Shown in pieces: positions 5,333-10,070 of a DNA stretch of 10,070 nucleotides. The notes beneath the pieces were generated by a model. It worked only from the letters and a program-made list of their open reading frames with translations. It had not been told where the DNA came from and made no database searches. Numbering within the stretch: position 1 is the stretch's first letter; every line of letters starts with the position of its first letter. Source of the stretch: an uncultured Micrococcales bacterium (GTDB taxonomy: Bacteria > Actinomycetota > Actinomycetes > Actinomycetales > Microbacteriaceae); the NCBI GenBank assembly GCA_903893675.1, contig CAITNA010000120.1, forward strand, positions 1-10,070, read 5' to 3'. Both the position numbers and the translations under genes were made by a program.

Positions 5333-6691
5333 ATGTCCTTGCAAGCCGTAACCGCGGTTGATCAAGTTCCGCAGCTCGAACAACGAGTTCCCCCGCACGA
5401 CCTAGCCGCAGAGCAGTCGACCCTGGGCGGCATGCTGCTCTCGCCAGACGCCGTTGCCGAGGCAATGGAGTACGTTCGCGGAGCAGATTTCTATTCGCCA
5501 AAGCACGAGATCATTTTTGACGCAGCAATGTCGCTGTTCAGTCACAGCGAGCCAGTCGATGCAATCACCGTTGGCGACGAAATTGCTAAGCGTGGCGACA
5601 TCGCGAAAATCGGCGGCCGCGATTACCTGCACACTCTGACCTCAATCGTTCCGACCGCAGCGAACGTCGGTTACTACGCGCGCATGGTTCAGGAGAAGTC
5701 CATCCTGCGTCGCCTGGTTGAAGCCGGCACTCGCATCGCGCAGATGGGTTACGCCGCCGAGGGTGAAGTAACCGACCTCGTCAACACCGCGCAGAACGAT
5801 GTCTATGCGATCACTCGTCAAGGCGTTGGCGAAGACTATTCGCCGCTGTCTGATTCGATCGAACTCGCCATCGAAGAAATTGAAAACGCGCAGAAGCGCG
5901 ACGGCGACATGACCGGAGTTCCGACCGGCTTCCACGAACTCGATGCAATGACCCACGGCTTGCACCCAGGCCAGCTCATCATCATCGCGGCACGCCCTGC
6001 AGTTGGAAAGTCAACGCTTGCACTTGATCTCGCGCGCACAGCTGCAATCACCCACCGTCGCCCAGTGATTTTCTTCTCGCTCGAAATGAGCCGCGCAGAA
6101 ATTGCACTGCGCATGCTTTCAGCAGAGTCAAAGATTTACATGCAAACCCTTCGCAAGGGTTCGCTAAACGACAACGACTGGACCAGGCTCGCTGCGGTTC
6201 GCGGTGAGATCAATGACGCACCGTTGTTTATCGACGACAGCCCAAACATGACGCTTCCAGAAATTCGTGCGAAGTGCCGCCGACTCGCATCGCAGGTTGG
6301 CCTCGAGATGATTGTCATCGACTATATCCAGTTGATGACCTCGGGCAAGAAAGTCGAGTCACGTCAGCAAGAAGTCTCGGAATTCTCGCGTGCGCTAAAG
6401 CTGCTCGCGAAAGAAATCGGAGTTCCGGTAATTGCGATTTCGCAGCTGAACCGTAACAGCGAAAAGAGCGATAACAAGGTTCCAGAAATTTCGCACCTTC
6501 GCGAATCTGGTTCGCTTGAGCAAGACGCCGACGTCATCATGCTTTTGCACCGTGAGGGCATGTACGACAAGGATCACTCACGCGCCGGCGAAGCCGATAT
6601 CTACTTGGCCAAGCAACGTAACGGACCAACCGGCAAGGTGGTCGTGAACTTCCTCGGCCAGTACTCCAAATTCGAAGATCTGAAGAAGTAA
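5333..6691 (+). CDS. dnaB: Replicative DNA helicase DnaB
   Basis: DnaB is the hexameric 5'-3' helicase that unwinds the fork and binds primase. The 452 residues match the usual length with no intein. The N-terminal primase-binding domain (about 20-120) starts PHDLAAEQSTLGGML. The RecA-like domain contains Walker A ARPAVGKST (220-228), SLEMS (249-253), Walker B MIVIDYIQLM (326-335), the SQLNR loop (370-374), LRESGSLEQDADV (389-401) and KQRNGPTG (427-434), whose Arg429 fits the arginine finger. GGAGG (5324-5328) lies four bases before the ATG, a strong but close site. In many actinobacteria dnaB lies in the rpsF-ssb-rpsR-rplI region; here it follows dciA and a DnaA-box cluster. Its stop overlaps the next start (TAATG), suggesting coupled translation. 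Confidence 0.97.
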   Translation: MSLQAVTAVDQVPQLEQRVPPHDLAAEQSTLGGMLLSPDAVAEAMEYVRGADFYSPKHEIIFDAAMSLFSHSEPVDAITVGDEIAKRGDIAKIGGRDYLHTLTSIVPTAANVGYYARMVQEKSILRRLVEAGTRIAQMGYAAEGEVTDLVNTAQNDVYAITRQGVGEDYSPLSDSIELAIEEIENAQKRDGDMTGVPTGFHELDAMTHGLHPGQLIIIAARPAVGKSTLALDLARTAAITHRRPVIFFSLEMSRAEIALRMLSAESKIYMQTLRKGSLNDNDWTRLAAVRGEINDAPLFIDDSPNMTLPEIRAKCRRLASQVGLEMIVIDYIQLMTSGKKVESRQQEVSEFSRALKLLAKEIGVPVIAISQLNRNSEKSDNKVPEISHLRESGSLEQDADVIMLLHREGMYDKDHSRAGEADIYLAKQRNGPTGKVVVNFLGQYSKFEDLKK

Positions 6692-7191
6692 TGACTCGAG
6701 CAATGTCGGCGACCTGGGCGGCAGTCAATTTGGCTGCCGGCCTCGCGCTGACCTTCCTTGCTCCGGTGTTCTACGCGCAGGTCGCAAGGCCGCTAGCGGT
6801 TGGCTACCTGCTGGTATTTGGTCTAGCCATCGGTGCCATTCAACGCCGAAACAAGAGCGCGGCCCGCACCCAATTGCTTGCTGTCTCAGTGGTTTCGATC
6901 GCTGCAGGTGTTTCTGTGGCACTAATCGAAAACGCTGGCACCGCATACCAGTTGCTCGTCTCGATCTGGGCTCTGGCTCAAGGCTCGCTGCTATTGATCG
7001 GCGCAATGAATCTCGGTTTCAAGACTTCGAGCGGTCGCGACCTGGCGATTGTTTCAGCATCAAGTTTGATTCTCGGTCTCGTGCTTTTGATTCCCGATGC
7101 CGCACCAAGAAATCAGCTCGGCTTCTTCAGCGCCTACTTGCTGATCACCGGAGTGCTTCTGGCAATCGCAGCCTCAACGCCATCAAAGTAG
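6691..7191 (+). CDS. Multi-pass membrane protein of unknown function
   Basis: The 166-residue product is mostly hydrophobic, with about six predicted membrane segments: near 6-29, 34-50, 62-79, 85-105, 117-135 and 143-161. Basic residues cluster in the loop RRNKSAAR (52-59). The last two segments (SSLILGLVLL, then GFFSAYLLITGVLLA) resemble the helical pattern of DUF308/HdeD-like proteins, but this is only a resemblance. I see no catalytic motif and no signal peptide. The start codon overlaps the dnaB stop by one base (TAATG), so translation is likely coupled to dnaB and no separate promoter is evident. No function is assigned; the coding call rests on the open frame, the overlap and the coherent membrane pattern. 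Confidence 0.85.
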   Translation: MTRAMSATWAAVNLAAGLALTFLAPVFYAQVARPLAVGYLLVFGLAIGAIQRRNKSAARTQLLAVSVVSIAAGVSVALIENAGTAYQLLVSIWALAQGSLLLIGAMNLGFKTSSGRDLAIVSASSLILGLVLLIPDAAPRNQLGFFSAYLLITGVLLAIAASTPSK

Positions 7192-7200
7192 GCTTGAAGC

Positions 7201-7434
7201 ATGAAACGAACCACGCTGCGCACTTATCTTTTGCTGTCTTTTATTGCGTCTGCATTTTTGGGAGTCATCGTTTACTACGGAACTCGTCGCCCTGATGAGC
7301 CGTTCCTAGAATCTGCGAACCTGGCAATCGTTTCGGCGGGCATCACCTTCATTGTGACGCTCGTGGTTATCGCGACTTTGGAACTTGCATCCAAGGATGA
7401 TTCGACCCCGGCCGACAAGCCGCGACTCAAATAA
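7201..7434 (+). CDS. Small two-TM membrane protein of unknown function
   Basis: This 77-residue protein has a basic N-terminus (MKRTTLRTY), a hydrophobic helix at about 9-26, a short polar linker with TRRPDEPF (28-35), a second helix at about 40-62 and a charged tail (ASKDDSTPADKPRLK). The layout suggests a hairpin membrane protein with both ends in the cytoplasm. The start lies 9 bases after the preceding stop. The upstream AAAGTAGG, which spans that stop, may serve as the ribosome-binding site, so the gene probably belongs to the dnaB transcript. I do not recognise the family. Confidence 0.75.
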   Translation: MKRTTLRTYLLLSFIASAFLGVIVYYGTRRPDEPFLESANLAIVSAGITFIVTLVVIATLELASKDDSTPADKPRLK

Positions 7435-7441
7435 TTTTTCG

Positions 7442-7459
7442 AAGTCGCTAGAGCGACTT
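7442..7459. terminator. Hairpin at convergent gene ends, probable terminator
   Basis: AAGTCGCT (7442-7449) and AGCGACTT (7452-7459) are perfect reverse complements around a two-base centre; in RNA this gives about seven pairs with a four-base loop. The purB stop codon (7450-7448 on the minus strand) lies in the loop. There is no T tract after the stem in either direction, which is common for actinobacterial hairpin terminators. It could end transcripts from both the dnaB side and purB. Confidence 0.5.
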
Positions 7460-8830
7460 GCCAAGTTGTGCAGCGATGCCGACGTAATTGTTCGGGCGAA
7501 GTGCAAGCAGTCGATCTTTTGCATCCTGCGAAATCTCAAGACCATTGATGAACGTAACCAAGTCGTCATGTCCGATGCGCTTGCCGCGAGTTAGTTCTTT
7601 CAACAGGCTGTATGGGTCTTCGATGTTCGAACGTCCAGCAGCAACTTCCGCGCGGATCACAGTTTGAATTGCTTCGCCTAGAACTTCCCAGTTCTCTGAC
7701 AGGTCGGCGTCAATCACAGGGCGGTTGAGTTCTAGTTCGCCGAGGCCGCGAGTCACGTTGTCGATTGCGAGCAGCGAGTGACCGAAGCCAACTCCGATGT
7801 TGCGCTGCGCCGAAGAGTCGGTGAGGTCGCGCTGCAGACGTGAGGTGACCAGGGTCGCTGATAGCGAATCCAAGATTGCATTTGAGAGCTCGAGGTTTGC
7901 TTCTGCGTTTTCGAAGCGAATCGGGTTGACCTTGTGTGGCATGGTCGACGAACCGGTAGCGCCTGCCTGTGGAATCTGCTTGAAGTAGTTCTGCGAAATG
8001 TATGTCCAGATGTCGGTGCAGAGGTTGTGCAAAATTCGGTTGAAGTGCGCGATGGCTGCATAGAGCTCGGCTTGCCAGTCGTGCGACTCGATCTGGGTGG
8101 TCAGCGGGTTGAAGCCGAGGCCAAGGCCTTGGACCAGGGTGCGTCCCTCTGCCTGCCAGTCGACAGTTGGGGCGGCAACAACGTGAGCCGAAAAGGTTCC
8201 GGTAGCGCCAGAGAATTTGCCTAGGTAGTCGGCCGCTGAGATGCGAGCCAACTGGCGGTTCAGGCGGTACACGAAAACGGCGAGTTCCTTGCCGACGGTG
8301 GTCGGGGTGGCCGGTTGTCCGTGGGTGCGGCTCAGCATCGCGACATCGGCGAACTTGGTGGCCATCTCCGTGATGCGGGCAACCATGGTCTTTGCTCGTG
8401 GCAGCCAAACGTCGTTGACCGCAGACTTCACGGTAAGCGCATACGAGAGGTTATTGATGTCTTCGCTGGTGCAGGCGAAGTGCGCGAGCTCGGCCAGATC
8501 GCCGCGCTTTAGCTCTGCCAGCTTGTCGCGCACGAAGTATTCCACTGCCTTCACATCGTGGCGAGTGACGGCTTCGGTTTCGGCGAGCTTGGCCACATCG
8601 GCATCCGAGAAGTTCGTCACGACTGCTCGCAGTGCGGCCTGCTCGGTGAGGTCGAGGGTGCGGGCATTGCCAAGCACCTGGCGGTTTGCGAGCTGAATGA
8701 GCCACTCGATCTCAACGTGGATGCGGGCGCGGTTGAGACCAGCCTCGCTCAGGTGTTCGCCGAGCTCAACCACGGCGGCTTGGTAGCGGCCATCCAGCGG
8801 ACTCAGTGGTTGATTCGAAAGTTTGCTCAC
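7448..8830 (-). CDS. purB: Adenylosuccinate lyase
   Basis: PurB acts twice in purine synthesis: it cleaves SAICAR to AICAR plus fumarate, and adenylosuccinate to AMP plus fumarate. The 460-residue product is of the Escherichia coli type, with LSPLDGRY near the start (9-16), VTRHDVKAVEYF (88-99), HFACTSEDINNLSYAL (117-132), SRTHGQPATPTTVGKE (167-182) holding the catalytic His170, and the fumarase/aspartase signature GSSTMPHKVNP (293-303) with mobile-loop Ser294. It ends with LTRGKR (413-418) and RPNNYVG (445-451), also family-typical. The start is GTG at 8830-8828, chosen because the protein then begins just before LSPLDGRY; the ribosome-binding site is poor (AGGG about 12 bases upstream). It is transcribed against the replication genes and probably has its own promoter in the 79-base divergent gap. 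Confidence 0.97.
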   Translation of the reverse strand: MSKLSNQPLSPLDGRYQAAVVELGEHLSEAGLNRARIHVEIEWLIQLANRQVLGNARTLDLTEQAALRAVVTNFSDADVAKLAETEAVTRHDVKAVEYFVRDKLAELKRGDLAELAHFACTSEDINNLSYALTVKSAVNDVWLPRAKTMVARITEMATKFADVAMLSRTHGQPATPTTVGKELAVFVYRLNRQLARISAADYLGKFSGATGTFSAHVVAAPTVDWQAEGRTLVQGLGLGFNPLTTQIESHDWQAELYAAIAHFNRILHNLCTDIWTYISQNYFKQIPQAGATGSSTMPHKVNPIRFENAEANLELSNAILDSLSATLVTSRLQRDLTDSSAQRNIGVGFGHSLLAIDNVTRGLGELELNRPVIDADLSENWEVLGEAIQTVIRAEVAAGRSNIEDPYSLLKELTRGKRIGHDDLVTFINGLEISQDAKDRLLALRPNNYVGIAAQLGKSL

Positions 8831-8850
8831 AGGGATATTCTGCCCTATTG

Positions 8851-8859
8851 CTATCCACA
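8851..8859 (+). promoter_or_regulatory. Isolated DnaA-box-like site upstream of purB
   Basis: CTATCCACA differs from TTATCCACA at the first base only. It stands alone in the 79-base gap between the divergent purB and the small gene at 8910, about 21 bases upstream of the purB start. A single one-mismatch 9-mer can arise by chance, so DnaA control is only a possibility. Confidence 0.3.
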
Positions 8860-8909
8860 GATTTGGATGCTGGCCTGCGCGCTCGCGATTGGCTTCGAAT
8901 GATTAATGC

Positions 8910-9092
8910 ATGTCGAATTTGAACCAGCGTTTATCGATTGCGGCTGTGGCAGTTCTCGAGGCACTGCCAAATCAACTGGGATTCTCTGGCCCGAGTGCAC
9001 GTGCGCTTGCCAGCGCGATTGAGAATTTGGCGAACGAGGTTGAGCAACTGCTTCAGGCGGTTTGGAGTTTTGGTGACCTCGACCCTAGTTAG
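8910..9092 (+). CDS. Small helical protein, possibly WXG100-like
   Basis: The 60-residue product is predicted to be largely helical, with GFSGPSARALASAIENLANE (24-43) followed by VEQLLQAVWSFGD. The G-x-S/A-A-x-x-L pattern before a long amphipathic helix recalls the second half of WXG100/ESX-type proteins, but the Trp-x-Gly is replaced by Phe-Ser-Gly and the first helix is short. ATG at 8910 is the first start after an in-frame TAA (8904-8906). I see no good ribosome-binding site, so the transcript may have a very short leader. Its end overlaps the next gene by 20 bases in another frame, supporting a two-gene unit. The family assignment is tentative. Confidence 0.6.
   Translation: MSNLNQRLSIAAVAVLEALPNQLGFSGPSARALASAIENLANEVEQLLQAVWSFGDLDPS
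9064..9075 (+). promoter_or_regulatory. Ribosome-binding site setting the GTG start of the hydrolase gene
   Basis: GGAG (9064-9067) lies five bases before GTG (9073-9075), inside the end of the preceding small gene. It decides the start of the downstream frame, for which no ATG is available at the same place. Confidence 0.6.
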
Positions 9093-10070
9093 CCAGGCCG
9101 AACTCGATCGAATCAAAGTCGCGCTGTTTCACGCGGGCGAACTAATCGCGTTTGAGTCGCTCACCGGTGGGGTGGTTATGCCATGGCGCTTGATCGCGAT
9201 TTTGCATCGACTGCCCGAAATAGTCGCGCGCATTCGAAGCCTGATTCACACAGTCGAGGTGGCCGGTCAACAGTTTTTCGAGACCGAGAGGCAGGTGCTG
9301 GGCCACCTGGCCGATTCGAGAATCGGGGTCATGGAGGTGCTTGCCACCGCGGCTGCGCCAATGGCCCGGCTGGCCCTCGGGGCCGACCGCGCATGGGTGC
9401 GCCAAACGCTGGTCAGTGGCGAGGAGCCCGCTCCCGCCAACACAGCAACCTTGGTTGAGCGACTGGCGGCCGTGGCCGAGAACCCGAGGCCGACCATCCG
9501 AGTTGATGTTTATGGGCAAGGGTCGGTCAGACGATTCGTGGTTTATGTGCCCGGCACCAAGGCCCTGCTGGGCGGACCGCTAGATATGCGAACCAATGTG
9601 CTCGAGCTCGCCGGGTTGCCAAGCCCGGTGGAGCGGTCGGTCGAGTTGGCTCTGGCCAAGTCGGGGGCAGGGGTGGGCGATCGGGTCACAGTTGTTGGCC
9701 ATTCGCTCGGCGGCATGGTCGCGGTCAGCCTTGCCGACAAGAGTGCCCAGGGCCAGGTGCCATATCAGGTAGACAAGGTCGTTGAAGTGGCGGCCCCGCT
9801 TGGCCGGCACGGCCCGATTGCCGGGCTCAAACTGCTTTCGATTGATGGCAAGGGCGATCTGATTCCGCTGCTGGATGGCCTCGGCAAACCGAATTGGCAG
9901 GGGGCAACCGCAGTCTCGATGCCCGAGGCTTCGCTGAACTTGGTGAAAAACCACGAGGTCGAGACCTATGCCAATGTGTTGGGGGCGCTTGCCAGCAAGG
10001 ACGGCCGCATCAACGGGCTCTCAAGCGTGGGCTCAACCAGCCCGGGCCCGAGTTGGCAGGGTTTTGGCGC
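9073..10070 (+). CDS. Alpha/beta-hydrolase family protein with N-terminal helical region (3'-truncated by window edge)
   Basis: The frame is open for 332 codons and runs off the window. Residues 1-135 are predicted mainly helical without a signal peptide, resembling helical N-terminal regions of actinobacterial lipase-like proteins encoded beside WXG100-type genes. The hydrolase part begins with FVVYVPGTKALLGGP (155-169). GHSLGG (209-214) is the GxSxG nucleophile elbow with Ser211; Asp262 in GKGDLIP and His294 in KNHEVET come in the right order to complete a Ser-Asp-His triad, although these two are inferred from position. The substrate is unknown; an esterase or lipase is the simplest guess. 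Composition is distinctly GC-richer than the replication genes (42 of 60 GC at 9601-9660). The start is supported by GGAG upstream and the overlap with the small gene. Confidence 0.8.
   Translation, partial: MTSTLVSQAELDRIKVALFHAGELIAFESLTGGVVMPWRLIAILHRLPEIVARIRSLIHTVEVAGQQFFETERQVLGHLADSRIGVMEVLATAAAPMARLALGADRAWVRQTLVSGEEPAPANTATLVERLAAVAENPRPTIRVDVYGQGSVRRFVVYVPGTKALLGGPLDMRTNVLELAGLPSPVERSVELALAKSGAGVGDRVTVVGHSLGGMVAVSLADKSAQGQVPYQVDKVVEVAAPLGRHGPIAGLKLLSIDGKGDLIPLLDGLGKPNWQGATAVSMPEASLNLVKNHEVETYANVLGALASKDGRINGLSSVGSTSPGPSWQGFG

Noticed and set aside
7797..8902. Several + strand open frames across purB
   Set aside because: They are antisense to a clearly conserved purB frame and have no recognisable protein features.
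9142..9954. Minus-strand open frames opposite the hydrolase
   Set aside because: The + strand frame has the GHSLGG motif, a ribosome-binding site and continuous coding to the window edge; the antisense frames are likely by-products of its high GC.

Overview
The window looks like the replication-origin neighbourhood of a small-genome actinobacterium. The order dnaA - dnaN - gnd - recF - DUF721 (dciA), with a short-form 6-phosphogluconate dehydrogenase between the clamp and recF, is typical of Actinomycetota. The moderate GC content, compact spacing and protein flavour suggest Microbacteriaceae, perhaps a freshwater Luna-type lineage. That finer placement is inference, not proof.

Layout. Positions 1-897 hold the C-terminal two thirds of dnaA. 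Positions 898-1286 are an AT-rich, DnaA-box-bearing intergenic region, the classical actinobacterial oriC position. Then come dnaN (TTG start), gnd, recF and dciA on the + strand, with recF and dciA overlapping by 8 bases. At 5041-5332 there is a second, denser set of DnaA boxes: about ten within 215 bases, several in helical phase. The replicative helicase gene dnaB follows, overlapping a multi-pass membrane protein gene by one base, and then a two-TM small protein gene. purB lies on the opposite strand, converging on this block across a 13-base gap that begins a hairpin containing the purB stop codon. Beyond the purB promoter side, a 60-residue helical protein gene overlaps an alpha/beta-hydrolase gene that runs off the window at noticeably higher GC.

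How the genes work together. DnaA (initiator), DciA (helicase loader), DnaB (helicase), the DnaN clamp and RecF (gap repair and fork restart) form nearly a complete initiation and fork-support set within 7 kb. The gyrB-gyrA pair that usually follows recF-DUF721 is absent. In its place are the DnaA-box cluster and dnaB, so the helicase lies directly beside its presumed loader, with a probable DnaA-binding array between them.

The most interesting signal is this second array. It may be one half of a bipartite origin (the other half being dnaA-dnaN, about 4.1 kb away), the main origin itself, or a DnaA-controlled dnaB promoter. No CRISPR array, insertion sequence, tRNA or rRNA was seen.
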